In this document: positions 23,434-32,369 of the stretch, piece after piece
Layout: the number at the start of each line of letters is the position of its first letter
How positions within the stretch are numbered: position 1 is the stretch's first letter
Origin: Desulfolinea sp050305405
GTDB lineage: Bacteria; Chloroflexota; Anaerolineae; Anaerolineales; Villigracilaceae
NCBI GenBank assembly: GCA_050305405.1
Contig: JBNLFG010000013.1
Location: forward strand, 62,001 to 126,000
Reading direction: 5' to 3'
Length of the DNA stretch: 64,000 nucleotides
The notes under the pieces: model-generated
Databases searched by the model: none
Seen by the model: only the letters and a program-made list of their open reading frames with translations
Told to the model about the DNA's origin: nothing
Position numbers and translations under genes: made by a program

Positions 23434-24873
23434 ATGACAAAAAAACAACCATCTACTCTCGTGATGAAATTCGGCGGAACCTCCGTCGGAACAGCCGATG
23501 CAATGACGCAAGCTGTTGCCAACATCCGCGCCAGTAAAGCGGACTGGGAACGTGTTGTTGTTGTCACTTCCGCGCTTTCGGGTGTCACCAATCTGCTTGT
23601 TGAAAGCATCGCACGCGCCGTTCGTGGCGACGAGGTCTTCATCTCGCAAGCTGAAACCGAACTGGTCAAAAAGCACTTTGAACTCGTCGAAACGCTGATT
23701 GAAAGCCCTGCGCAACAAGCCCAAGCGAAACAGGAGATCAAGCATCTCAGCGCTGATTTTGCCAATCTCTGCCGCGCTATCCGCATTTTAGGCGAGGCGA
23801 CACCCCGCGCTATGGATGCGGTCGTTTCGCTCGGCGAGCGGCTTTCTGTGCGCTTGCTGGCGGCGGCGCTCCAGGTAGCAGGAACGCCATCACAGTTCAT
23901 CGAAACCACGCACCTGATCGTTACTGACGACGACTTTCAAAGCGCACATCCCGACCTTGAGAAGACCCAAGCAAATATCGCAGCGATCATTGAGCCATTG
24001 CTCGCACAAGGGCAAGTACCCGTCCTGACAGGCTTCATCGGCGCAACCGAAGAAGGTATTACCACGACACTCGGACGCGGCGGCAGCGACTACTCAGCCG
24101 CCATCATCGGCGCAACCTTGCCCGCTGACGAAGTCTGGATTTGGACGGATGTAACGGGCGTGATGACCGCTGATCCGCGAATTGTGCCAACTGCGCGCAC
24201 AATCCCCGAAGTGAGTTACCGTGAAATGGCGGAGCTATCCTATTTCGGCGCGAAGGTGCTGCATCCCAAAGCGGTGCGGCCGGTGGTTGAGTTGGACATC
24301 CCTGTGCGCATTTGTAACACCTTTGCGCCGCAGGAAAAAGGCACCTACATCCTCAGCGACGATGATGCAGCCAAGATGCCGAAAAACGGAAATAACCATA
24401 TCGTCAAAGCGGTAACCGCAATTAAACATCAGTCGGTTATCACGGTCGAAGGGCGTGGCATGTTGGGGGTGCCGGGCGTCGCGGCGCGGACTTTTGGTGC
24501 CGTCGCAGCAACAGGAACGAGTGTACCGCTCATTACACAGGCATCCTCCGAGCAGAGCATTTCCTTCTCCGTGCCGATTGAATCGGTCGAGGCAGTGCTG
24601 GAATCGCTATACCGCGCCTTTACCGAAGAACTGGAGCAGCGCGACATCGACCGCGTTTGGGCAACCGAGGAAGTTGCCATTATCACCGCCGTTGGAAATG
24701 GCCTGCAACAAACCCCCGGTGTAGCCGGGCAAATATTCAGCGCACTCGGGGCCGCCAAGCTCAATGTCTATGCCATTGCGCAGGGATCATCGGCTGTCGC
24801 TATCAGTATGATCGTAGCAACAAAAGATGCACAAAAAGCTGTACAAACGCTGCATCATTTCATTACAAGCTGA
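23434..24873 (+). CDS. lysC: Aspartate kinase, monofunctional
   Basis: 479 residues. Kinase domain starts VMKFGGTSVGTADAM; GRGGSDYSAAIIGA and WTDVTGVMTADPR bind ATP and aspartate. Two ACT domains close the chain (SVITVEGRGMLGVPGVAART and the VGNGLQQTPGVAGQIFSALG region), where lysine or threonine feedback acts. It phosphorylates aspartate, the first step to Lys, Met and Thr. The length matches the long ThrA/MetL-like monofunctional type without the homoserine-dehydrogenase domain. AAGGAG precedes the ATG; asd follows after 69 bp. Confidence 0.92.
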   Translation: MTKKQPSTLVMKFGGTSVGTADAMTQAVANIRASKADWERVVVVTSALSGVTNLLVESIARAVRGDEVFISQAETELVKKHFELVETLIESPAQQAQAKQEIKHLSADFANLCRAIRILGEATPRAMDAVVSLGERLSVRLLAAALQVAGTPSQFIETTHLIVTDDDFQSAHPDLEKTQANIAAIIEPLLAQGQVPVLTGFIGATEEGITTTLGRGGSDYSAAIIGATLPADEVWIWTDVTGVMTADPRIVPTARTIPEVSYREMAELSYFGAKVLHPKAVRPVVELDIPVRICNTFAPQEKGTYILSDDDAAKMPKNGNNHIVKAVTAIKHQSVITVEGRGMLGVPGVAARTFGAVAATGTSVPLITQASSEQSISFSVPIESVEAVLESLYRAFTEELEQRDIDRVWATEEVAIITAVGNGLQQTPGVAGQIFSALGAAKLNVYAIAQGSSAVAISMIVATKDAQKAVQTLHHFITS

Positions 24874-24878
24874 ACAGA

Positions 24879-24913
24879 CAGACTACAAAAGTCTTAAAGA
24901 CTTTTGTAGTCTG
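24879..24913. repeat. 16-bp perfect hairpin between lysC and asd
   Basis: CAGACTACAAAAGTCT (24879-24894) and its complement (24898-24913) with a TAA loop. There is no T-tract on either side, so it may mark mRNA processing or stability rather than termination; lysC and asd could still share a transcript. Confidence 0.65.
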
Positions 24914-24942
24914 CTTCGCTAAAATCTAAGGTCTAAATTCTT

Positions 24943-26007
24943 ATGTCTAATTCTAAAATTCCCGTAGCTGTGCTTGCTGCCACAGGCGCAGTCGGGCAAC
25001 GCTTTATCCAACTCCTTGAAAATCATCCCTGGTTCGATGTGGTCGCCGTGACTGGCTCAGAACGCACCATCGGACGAAAATATGGCGATGCCTGCCATTG
25101 GGTATTGCCCACCGACATCCCTGCCAGCGTGCGCAATCTCGAGGTGCTACCATCCACGCCAGAAGCGGTGCAAACCGCGCTGGTTTTCTCTGCGCTGCCC
25201 TCCGACAAAGCCAAGATTATTGAGCCGCTCTTCGCGCAAGCTGGCACAGCCGTCTGCACAAATGCGGGCGCCTTTCGCCAAGACCCACTCGTGCCGATCC
25301 TGCTACCGGAAGTCAACCCTGAGCATACCGCGCTCATCCCTGCACAGCGCGCCGCCAACAAGCGTGAGGGATTTATCGTCACCAACCCGAACTGCACCAG
25401 CACAGGCATGACCGTCGCACTGAAAGCCTTGCAAAAGGCTTTTGGAGTCAAGCGTGTTTTTGCCGTTTCCATGCAGGCGATCTCCGGTGCAGGCTACCCT
25501 GGTGTGCCTTCGCTCGACATTCTCGGCAACGTTGTGCCCTACATCGGTGGCGAGGAAGAAAAGGTTGCCTGGGAACCACGCAAAATGCTTGGAGCGGTTA
25601 ACGCAGGAAAATTGGAGTTAGCGGAAATTGGATTTTCGGTGCACACCAACCGTGTGCCAGTCATTGACGGGCATACCGTTGTATTGACGGTGGAACTCGA
25701 CGCTCCGCCCGCGGACTTCGGCTTGGTTGCAGGCGCCCTAGCCGAGTACCAAGCCCCCACACAGGCACGCCATCTACCGTCCGCACCCCAGCCAGTGCTC
25801 CGCGTGCGAGACGAAGCCAATCGTCCCCAGCCGCGTCTGGACATCCAAACCGGCAAAGGAATGACGACCTCAGTCGGGCGCATCCGTCCTGATGATCTCT
25901 TCGATCTGCGGATGGTGGTCGTCTCACACAATACTATTCGCGGTGCGGCAGGCGGCTCAATCTACAATGCCGAACTGCTCGTGGAACAAGGCTATATCCA
26001 GCGTTAA
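24943..26007 (+). CDS. asd: Aspartate-semialdehyde dehydrogenase
   Basis: 354 residues. NADP-binding start VAVLAATGAVGQRFIQLL, nucleophile Cys151 in TNPNCTSTGM, and the later acyl-binding HTNRVPVIDGHTV region. The sequence style (SMQAISGAGYPGVPS) is the archaeal/fungal-type branch. It reduces aspartyl phosphate to the semialdehyde, the product of lysC just upstream being its substrate. No strong ribosome-binding site is seen before the ATG. Confidence 0.93.
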   Translation: MSNSKIPVAVLAATGAVGQRFIQLLENHPWFDVVAVTGSERTIGRKYGDACHWVLPTDIPASVRNLEVLPSTPEAVQTALVFSALPSDKAKIIEPLFAQAGTAVCTNAGAFRQDPLVPILLPEVNPEHTALIPAQRAANKREGFIVTNPNCTSTGMTVALKALQKAFGVKRVFAVSMQAISGAGYPGVPSLDILGNVVPYIGGEEEKVAWEPRKMLGAVNAGKLELAEIGFSVHTNRVPVIDGHTVVLTVELDAPPADFGLVAGALAEYQAPTQARHLPSAPQPVLRVRDEANRPQPRLDIQTGKGMTTSVGRIRPDDLFDLRMVVVSHNTIRGAAGGSIYNAELLVEQGYIQR

Positions 26008-26010
26008 AGC

Positions 26011-26047
26011 AAAACTTCCGAAGTTTTTGAAACTTCGGAAGTTTTTT
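26011..26047. terminator. Bidirectional terminator between asd and the convergent lysozyme-like gene
   Basis: AAAACTTCCGAAGTTT (26011-26026), TTG loop, and its complement (26030-26045), followed by a T-run on the plus strand; the symmetric A-run on the other side gives a shorter T-run on the minus strand. Confidence 0.8.
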
Positions 26048-26059
26048 GTTCGGGGATAT

Positions 26060-28453
26060 TTATTTCACTTCGATACCAAAATGGTTAGCAACAAGGCGTT
26101 CTCGTCCAGCAATGCCGCCTTCAATCGGCGAATTCAGTATCTCAGCTTTGCCATCCTTTTCCATTACCATCGCGGATGAGCCACCGCCATCAAGATTGAT
26201 TGCGTTATAAACGCCACCGTATTTAATTAACATCTCTGCCAGTTCGGTCAGTGTACAGCCTTCACTATAACCCGGCTGGCGGCCATCCACCACGATCAGA
26301 AGCATCCAGCGTCCATTTTGATTTACACCAACCGCAGTGCGTGGTTGAAGTACGCTGTTATCCAGACCCGCAGGAATTTTGCCTTTTTCAACGAGCACCC
26401 GATCACCTGAAATGGCGTTGTATACAGCGCCCTTCGGCGAATTGAACGTGATCTCGTTGTTCGCGTTGATATACATAATCGGTCGCTGATCCCAGCGCTG
26501 CGAATACACCGTTCCGCGCGAGGCAGCATAGCTGTTCGGGTTGAGGAGATCGCGTCCGTCAGGACAGGAGAGTCCCGGTACAGAATCTGGGTCAACGTGA
26601 GTATATCCATCTCCATTGACCGCAAACTGCACCCCATGTTCTTCCAGAAATTCGCTGGTTGTTCGCGCGCACATCGGCGCAGCATCTGAGTTATTCGACG
26701 GAGGCGTCACAAGGAATTTCATCTTCTCGGTCTTCGTATCCACAACGAAGACATTCACGATCATCTTGCGCGGAGTCTCGTAAACCTCACGGATGTAGCG
26801 CACAGCACCTCTAAAGTATTTCTGATTAACTTCAGTTGGTAAGGGATAGCGCACAAGATATTGCGCAGAGCACCAGCCTTCCAAATCTCCCATTTGAATT
26901 TTACGCCAGGAGCCATCTTCGGTTGTATCAATTGCGTCAATTACGTCGCCCTTTACCAGCCTGCCCACAACAGCGTTGGATGTGGATGCACCTTCACGCA
27001 AGTTCAGTGCATATGCTGTTACCTGAAAACGTCCTAAATATACATTTTGCGGGTCATCAGCGGGATCGGGATCAGGATCAGGCGTAGGTGGGTCTGGTTC
27101 AGGATCTGGGTTTTCAGGAGCTTCTGTCGCCAGAAGATAAGAGGCATACACCCAGCCAACCAATCCCTCTTGACTGCGCACTTTGAACCATTTTCCACCC
27201 TCATCAACATCAAGTTGTTCAATCACATCATCCTGCAGGAACTTCCCGACGACTTCATATTGTGTACTCGGGCCCTGCCGCACGTTCAAAGCATAAACAT
27301 TAACCAGATACCATTGAGTTTCAGGTTCAACATCTGGTTCCGGCTTCGTCTCGGATAAGGTCAAGTAGCGTACATCGCACCAGCCCTGAATGCCATCTGC
27401 ATTATCTTCGTCGAGAATTTCCACCCAGCTCTTATCTTCGTTATAAGCAAGGACGCGCACCACTTGGTCTTGTGCCAACGTGCCTACAACGCTGAAGAGA
27501 CTGCTGGCTCCTTCACGAACATTTAGTGAAGCGGGCAAAACCTGCCCCCAAAGTGTTAGGGGTTCTGGGTCAGGCACTTCGCTCTCTTGCTGTTCGAGAA
27601 AAGTTTTTGAAAGCCAGCCAAGCTCCCCGCTCTCGCGCTGAAACTTCAGCCAACTTCCATCAGCGTTCTCGCCCAGCTTTTCAACAATCTCATCATGCGC
27701 CAATGTCGCTACGACCTCAGCAGCATCATTAGGGTCTTTGCGCAAATTTAAATTAACTTTGTATTTTGTGCTTGCGATCGGATCAGTTGTGCTGGAAATA
27801 TTAAACCGCGCTCTGAATTCTTCCAGTGTCCCGTTGAAATAGTTCAGATCAAGGTTGCCACTTTCGACGCCAAACAAAGCCCCATCCCCATGCACCGTGT
27901 ACTGCCATAACAACCATTCATCTTTTCCCCATGGAGCCGGCACTCGAGGCTCGGCAACATCATAATTGGCAATCCAAAGCGGGTATTGATGGAAATATTC
28001 CAGACTACTCGCCTGTGTACTGGCATCTGGCCCATGCTCAACCCAATAGTAATAAGCCGTGTAGATAATAATCTCTTTTTCAGGCATAAATTCTTTTAGA
28101 TACTCAATAAACGCATACCATTTACGCCAATCGCCATACTGCCCCCCATACTCTTCTTCAAGATCAACGCAAAGTGGCAACTCACCCAGATCATCACCTA
28201 AAGCATCACGCCAAAGTTCAGCCTGTCGTTTTGGCTCCACGCGACTATCGTAAAACCAGTAAGAACCACGCGGCAAACCAGCCTTCTTCGCTGCAGCCCA
28301 GTTCGTATGAAAATCTGAATCAATCCACTCATTTTGCCCCACACGAATAATGACAAAGTCTGCCTGGGTTTTCATTTTAATGAAGTCAATACCAGCGGGT
28401 GTTGTGTTGTCATCCTGATAAAAACTAACATCAGGTCCGATTACTTTTGCCAT
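26060..28453 (-). CDS. GH25 lysozyme-like, four SH3b repeats and a phosphodiester glycosidase (NAGPA-like) domain
   Basis: 797 residues. Residues 1-220 match GH25 muramidases (GPDVSFYQ; acidic pair in LCVDLEEEY; TAYYYWVEHG). Four SH3-type repeats follow with the phrase LNVREGASS or LNLREGAST (near residues 240, 315, 395 and 480), separated by Asp/Pro-rich linkers (PDPEPDPPTPDPDPDP). Residues about 545-797 match NAGPA/DUF2233 (AVNGDGYTH, PRTAVGVNQNGRW, NLDGGGSSAMV). All this suits cell-wall glycan binding and cutting. Yet the chain starts MAKVIGPDVSFYQ with no signal peptide although AAGGAG fixes this start, so export must be non-classical or by lysis. Confidence 0.85.
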   Translation of the reverse strand: MAKVIGPDVSFYQDDNTTPAGIDFIKMKTQADFVIIRVGQNEWIDSDFHTNWAAAKKAGLPRGSYWFYDSRVEPKRQAELWRDALGDDLGELPLCVDLEEEYGGQYGDWRKWYAFIEYLKEFMPEKEIIIYTAYYYWVEHGPDASTQASSLEYFHQYPLWIANYDVAEPRVPAPWGKDEWLLWQYTVHGDGALFGVESGNLDLNYFNGTLEEFRARFNISSTTDPIASTKYKVNLNLRKDPNDAAEVVATLAHDEIVEKLGENADGSWLKFQRESGELGWLSKTFLEQQESEVPDPEPLTLWGQVLPASLNVREGASSLFSVVGTLAQDQVVRVLAYNEDKSWVEILDEDNADGIQGWCDVRYLTLSETKPEPDVEPETQWYLVNVYALNVRQGPSTQYEVVGKFLQDDVIEQLDVDEGGKWFKVRSQEGLVGWVYASYLLATEAPENPDPEPDPPTPDPDPDPADDPQNVYLGRFQVTAYALNLREGASTSNAVVGRLVKGDVIDAIDTTEDGSWRKIQMGDLEGWCSAQYLVRYPLPTEVNQKYFRGAVRYIREVYETPRKMIVNVFVVDTKTEKMKFLVTPPSNNSDAAPMCARTTSEFLEEHGVQFAVNGDGYTHVDPDSVPGLSCPDGRDLLNPNSYAASRGTVYSQRWDQRPIMYINANNEITFNSPKGAVYNAISGDRVLVEKGKIPAGLDNSVLQPRTAVGVNQNGRWMLLIVVDGRQPGYSEGCTLTELAEMLIKYGGVYNAINLDGGGSSAMVMEKDGKAEILNSPIEGGIAGRERLVANHFGIEVK

Positions 28454-28521
28454 TTTATCTCCTTTTTCTTTTACGATGAGCGTTGCTATAGTGTAGCAGT
28501 TTTAAAATGAAGAATCAATTC

Positions 28522-29202
28522 TCACTCAATATTACTTTGCAAACATTGTACAAGAATTTTTAGATCTGGACTTTCCTCAGAAAGAAAGACAAGAACGGGG
28601 AAGATAAATTCATCATCCATGCCAATAATCTGGATATTATCCGCAGACAGGGCCTCTTCGCGCGGTAAAAATCCAATTACGGCAATATTACCTTCAAGAG
28701 CGGCGCGCATCGCCCCTGGACCCTGGGCTTGTCTCGCTAAAGAGGACAGGCTGCCTCCCCCAAGCAATATCTCGTTCAAACCTATTTTCGGGCGATATGC
28801 CCAAACCTCAATGGGGACGTCCCTTCCCTCAAGCTCTGCCCAATTGCGCAGTCCGCCTGTATAGATTTGTCGAACAGATTCAAGGGAGATGTCTACAACC
28901 GCGTTTTGCGCATTCGTAGCCACAACAAACTCAAGTTCGCCAATCTGATAGGGCGTGCCACCTAGTTTGGGGGCATTATTAATGCGTAAAACGATATTTG
29001 CCGCATCGATGTCCGGGGTACGAAAAACAAGCCGTTCTGGAGAGCGTTCCACGCAAGTGTAGAGTTTCGGAAGCCATTGCTCGCTAAATACGTCAACATA
29101 GATGGAAAGAATCTCCTGATCCACATCCGCCACAGATTCAGGCAGGGTTGTCGAGCAAGCTGTGAGAATGAGCAAAAAGAAGAGCAAAAGAAATTTGCGC
29201 AC
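28522..29202 (-). CDS. PstS-like periplasmic-binding-fold lipoprotein
   Basis: 226 residues from a GTG directly after the stop of the upstream M20 gene. The lipoprotein signal peptide ends at LILTACS (Cys16). The body looks like a short phosphate/tungstate-type solute-binding fold: ISLESVRQIYTGGLRNWAEL is the characteristic helix of PstS-like proteins. It is shorter than a usual PstS, and no transporter genes are adjacent. The tight coupling to two M20 peptidases suggests a link to peptide or amino-acid conjugate uptake, but this is only from position. Confidence 0.65.
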   Translation of the reverse strand: MRKFLLLFFLLILTACSTTLPESVADVDQEILSIYVDVFSEQWLPKLYTCVERSPERLVFRTPDIDAANIVLRINNAPKLGGTPYQIGELEFVVATNAQNAVVDISLESVRQIYTGGLRNWAELEGRDVPIEVWAYRPKIGLNEILLGGGSLSSLARQAQGPGAMRAALEGNIAVIGFLPREEALSADNIQIIGMDDEFIFPVLVFLSEESPDLKILVQCLQSNIE

Positions 29203-30318
29203 TTACCAATCCCGTAATAGAGCAGTTGTCAACTTTGTGCGCTCAATCAGACTCCTGCTAAGAATATATTCGCTTTCAGAGTGGAAGCCTTCACCAACGG
29301 TGCCTAGGCCATCCAAAACAGGAACGCCTATCTCAGCAACAAAGTTTGCATCAGAAGCGCTGCCAGACCCACCAGCGATGATTTCCATCCCATCTGCTGC
29401 TGCGATGTTAACCGCCTTATCAAAGGTGGCTTCCATGGTTGCATCAAAAGGCATCGGCGGGCGGTTGAGAATACAGTTGGTTGTAATGATGGCATCCTTC
29501 AAGACCGGCTCCAGCGAATTGATCGCGTTCTCCACACGTTGATACTCGTCAACGCGCATGATACGAATATCGCCATCGGCTTCAGCATAGGCGGGCACGA
29601 TGTTAATCGCACGTCCACCATGAATGGAACCGATATTGATGGTGGTACCCTTGTCGTAATCCGTCAATTGCTGAATCTTGACGATTTGGTAGGAAAGCTC
29701 TTCGATAGCATTCAAACCTTTTTTATGTGCACCGCCAGAATGAGCGGCACGTCCTTGCACCTTGACATTGAACTTCCCTGTCCCCTTTCGCCAGGTATGC
29801 AAAGAGCCGTCCAAATGTTCGCTGGGTTCAAAAACTAATGCCAGTGCAGCGTCTTTTGCTAAGTCTCTGACCAAATCACGCGAAAGATAACTGCCGGTTT
29901 CCTCATCTGTATTGAAGAGAATGGTAATTGGGCGCTGTGGCATCTGGCCTTTTTCCTGCAAGATGGCAATGGACTGGAGCATGATTACCAGGCCGCCTTT
30001 CATGTCCAGTACACCGGGGCCAAAGACTTTATCATCCTGCTCATAGAAAGGCATCATCTCAAGAGTGCCAATAGGAAAAACGGTATCAATATGACCAATC
30101 AAAAGAATTCCGCCCGGGCCACTACCCCAGCGCGCAACGATCTGATCGCCAATTTCTTTTTGTGGAAGAATTTCAATAGACGCGCCCAGCTTGCTAGCTT
30201 CACGCGCAACAACAGCCCCCAAACGGTTAACCGCCACTTTATCATAGGTTGGAGATTCTGTTTCAACCAGCTTTTTGAGCAAGGTCATCATCTCCGGTTT
30301 ATATGCGGCAAAATTCAT
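29203..30318 (-). CDS. M20 carboxypeptidase (glutamate carboxypeptidase/CPG2-like), paralogue 2
   Basis: 371 residues. Metal and catalytic motifs are complete: IGHIDTVFP, GVLDMKGG, FNTDEETGS, HSGGAHK in the dimerisation domain, and the Ser/Gly-rich loop GGSGSASDANF before GEGFHSESE. It hydrolyses C-terminal amino acids, often Glu, from small acylated compounds. No signal peptide. The ATG at 30318 is chosen because AAAGGAG precedes it; an in-frame upstream start lacks this. It is closely similar to the next gene upstream, a tandem duplication. Confidence 0.88.
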   Translation of the reverse strand: MNFAAYKPEMMTLLKKLVETESPTYDKVAVNRLGAVVAREASKLGASIEILPQKEIGDQIVARWGSGPGGILLIGHIDTVFPIGTLEMMPFYEQDDKVFGPGVLDMKGGLVIMLQSIAILQEKGQMPQRPITILFNTDEETGSYLSRDLVRDLAKDAALALVFEPSEHLDGSLHTWRKGTGKFNVKVQGRAAHSGGAHKKGLNAIEELSYQIVKIQQLTDYDKGTTINIGSIHGGRAINIVPAYAEADGDIRIMRVDEYQRVENAINSLEPVLKDAIITTNCILNRPPMPFDATMEATFDKAVNIAAADGMEIIAGGSGSASDANFVAEIGVPVLDGLGTVGEGFHSESEYILSRSLIERTKLTTALLRDW

Positions 30319-30414
30319 AAATTTCTCTCCTTTGATGAGAGAACTCAAAAAAAATAGTCAATCTAAATACAAGAAAAAAGAGTTTATCAAGCTAATATTA
30401 TTATAAGAGAAAAG

Positions 30415-31515
30415 TTACCAATCTCGTAGTAATGCCCTTAACAAATTTGATCGTTCTGCCAGGCTCTCCCGAAAGATAAACTCGCGCGGGGAATGCAAGC
30501 CATCTCCGACCGCGCCTAATCCGTCTAATACGGGAACACCTAAGGCCGCAGCAAAATTTCCATCAGAGCCGCCGCCTGAGCCCCCTGCCGAGATTATGAT
30601 TCCCGCCTGCGCTGCGATTTTTTGCGCTTTTTCAAAAGCCCTCTTCATCACTGCATTAAAAGGCATTGGCGGACGATTCAGTTCACCGCTCAATTTAAGA
30701 GTTGTTCCTTCTAATACGGGGCTTAGATTCTGTAACCCTTTATGGATATGCGCAAAATGTTTAATATCACTAAGACGCAAGTCAATCTCAAGCTGTGCAA
30801 AATCCGGGACAACATTTGGCGCTGTGCCGCCCTGCGCTACACCAACATTCAGCGTAATGCCTTTTTCGTAATCAGTCATCTGTTGAATGGCTAAAATCTG
30901 GTGCGCCATCTCTTCAAGCGCATTGCGTCCTTCAGCATGGTTACCGCCTGCGTGTGCTGCACGCCCTGTGATTTTCAGTTGAAAATCACCAACACCCTTG
31001 CGCCATGTTTTCAGAGAACTATCCGAAAGACAGGGTTCCAACACAAGCACTAGCGCAGCTTCCTGAGCAAGTTCTTCGATCAACGACCGCGAAGTTTGGC
31101 TGCCAACTTCTTCATCAGATGTGAACAGAAATGTGATTGGTCGCTCTGGCATCTCATCCGCTTCAAGCAGCGCAGCAATCGCATCCAAGCCGATCACCAA
31201 GCCACCCTTCATATCCTGCACGCCGGGACCATAAATCTTGCCATCCTTTTCGTAAAAAGGCATCGTTTCAAGCGTGCCTAGCGGGAAGACCGTATCCATG
31301 TGACCAAGTAGAAGGATGCCGTCATCACCTCTCCCCCATTTTGCGACGATATGATCCCCGCGTTCTTCCTGCGGATAAACGGTCACTGTCGCGCCCAGAT
31401 TTCGGCTTGCTTCCGCCAAAATAGCGCCAACTCGGTCTACAGCCTTTTTCTCATCTGTCGGCGACTCCACTTCAACCAATTGCCGCAAAAAAGCAACCCT
31501 GTTTTGAAAACTCAT
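30415..31515 (-). CDS. M20 carboxypeptidase (glutamate carboxypeptidase/CPG2-like), paralogue 1
   Basis: 366 residues, same layout as its downstream paralogue: LGHMDTVFP, VQDMKGG, FTSDEEVGS, HAGGNHAEG, GGSGGGSDGNF and GDGLHSPRE. Both copies keep all zinc ligands, so both are probably active and may differ in substrate range. The two genes are 96 bp apart in the same direction, followed by a binding-protein-like lipoprotein. Cytosolic (no signal). Confidence 0.88.
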   Translation of the reverse strand: MSFQNRVAFLRQLVEVESPTDEKKAVDRVGAILAEASRNLGATVTVYPQEERGDHIVAKWGRGDDGILLLGHMDTVFPLGTLETMPFYEKDGKIYGPGVQDMKGGLVIGLDAIAALLEADEMPERPITFLFTSDEEVGSQTSRSLIEELAQEAALVLVLEPCLSDSSLKTWRKGVGDFQLKITGRAAHAGGNHAEGRNALEEMAHQILAIQQMTDYEKGITLNVGVAQGGTAPNVVPDFAQLEIDLRLSDIKHFAHIHKGLQNLSPVLEGTTLKLSGELNRPPMPFNAVMKRAFEKAQKIAAQAGIIISAGGSGGGSDGNFAAALGVPVLDGLGAVGDGLHSPREFIFRESLAERSNLLRALLRDW

Positions 31516-31539
31516 ATTTTCCTCGATAAAACCGGATTG

Positions 31540-31557
31540 AAAACCTTATAAGGTTTT
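31540..31557. repeat. 18-bp palindrome between uppP and M20 gene
   Basis: AAAACCTTATAAGGTTTT is a perfect palindrome in the 47-bp gap. It may be a weak terminator for uppP on the minus strand or an operator; nothing decides this. Confidence 0.4.
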
Positions 31558-31562
31558 ATACC

Positions 31563-32369
31563 TTACCCCAAGAAATAAAAACCAAAAACCACAATCCCAA
31601 GTAATGCGCAATAGATTGCAAAAGAATACAGTGAGTTTTTATTTAAATAAGCCATCAACCACTTAACGGCCAACCAGCCGACAAAGGCTGCGGTAATAAA
31701 GCCTGCTAGCAGAACAGGTAAAAAATCTGCCAAACCGGGCATCTGAAAAAGATCAAGCGATTCATATACGCCAGCTGCAAGCATGACGGGAATAGACATC
31801 AGAAAGGCAAAACGAGCAGCCGCTTCGCGCGTAAATCCGCGCAACATCCCACCCGCGATGGTTGAGCCAGAGCGCGACGCGCCCGGGAAAACGGCAAAAA
31901 CCTGAAAGAGCCCAACGATAAGCGCATCCAACCAGGTCATCTCTTCTGTGGAGTGGGAGCGTTTTCCCAGCCATTCGGCGAGAGAAAGCAAGGCCACCGC
32001 AGCAAAAAGCCGCACAGATGCAGCTAGGAGAGGGGTGCTAAAAAGTTGCTCTAAAGCATCTTTCAGCAAATATCCCACCAAGAGCGCAGGGATCGTTGCA
32101 ATGATGATATACCAAGCCATACGGTTTTCGTCGCTCGAAAAAGGTTTTGCAAAAAAGGCTTTTAACAACCCCAGCAAATCCTGCCAAAAGTAGATAAAAA
32201 GCGAAACCAACGTGCCCCACTGGACAAGCACCAGAAAAGCAAACATCGCGTCACTGGACGGGATGCCGAGTATCTCCTGCCCGATCAGCAGATGCGCAGT
32301 CGAAGAAACGGGAATGAACTCGGTCAATCCCTGGATGATCCCTAATATAAAAGCTTGAAAAATATTCAT
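31563..32369 (-). CDS. uppP: Undecaprenyl-diphosphatase
   Basis: 268 residues, about eight membrane helices. Family motifs: QGLTEFIPVSSTAHLLIG near the start and FPGASRSGSTIAGGM in the middle, which hold the catalytic Glu, Ser and Arg. It recycles the undecaprenyl pyrophosphate carrier for cell-wall polymers and gives bacitracin tolerance. The start codon overlaps the end of the adenylate cyclase gene by four bases, an unusual pair. Confidence 0.93.
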   Translation of the reverse strand: MNIFQAFILGIIQGLTEFIPVSSTAHLLIGQEILGIPSSDAMFAFLVLVQWGTLVSLFIYFWQDLLGLLKAFFAKPFSSDENRMAWYIIIATIPALLVGYLLKDALEQLFSTPLLAASVRLFAAVALLSLAEWLGKRSHSTEEMTWLDALIVGLFQVFAVFPGASRSGSTIAGGMLRGFTREAAARFAFLMSIPVMLAAGVYESLDLFQMPGLADFLPVLLAGFITAAFVGWLAVKWLMAYLNKNSLYSFAIYCALLGIVVFGFYFLG

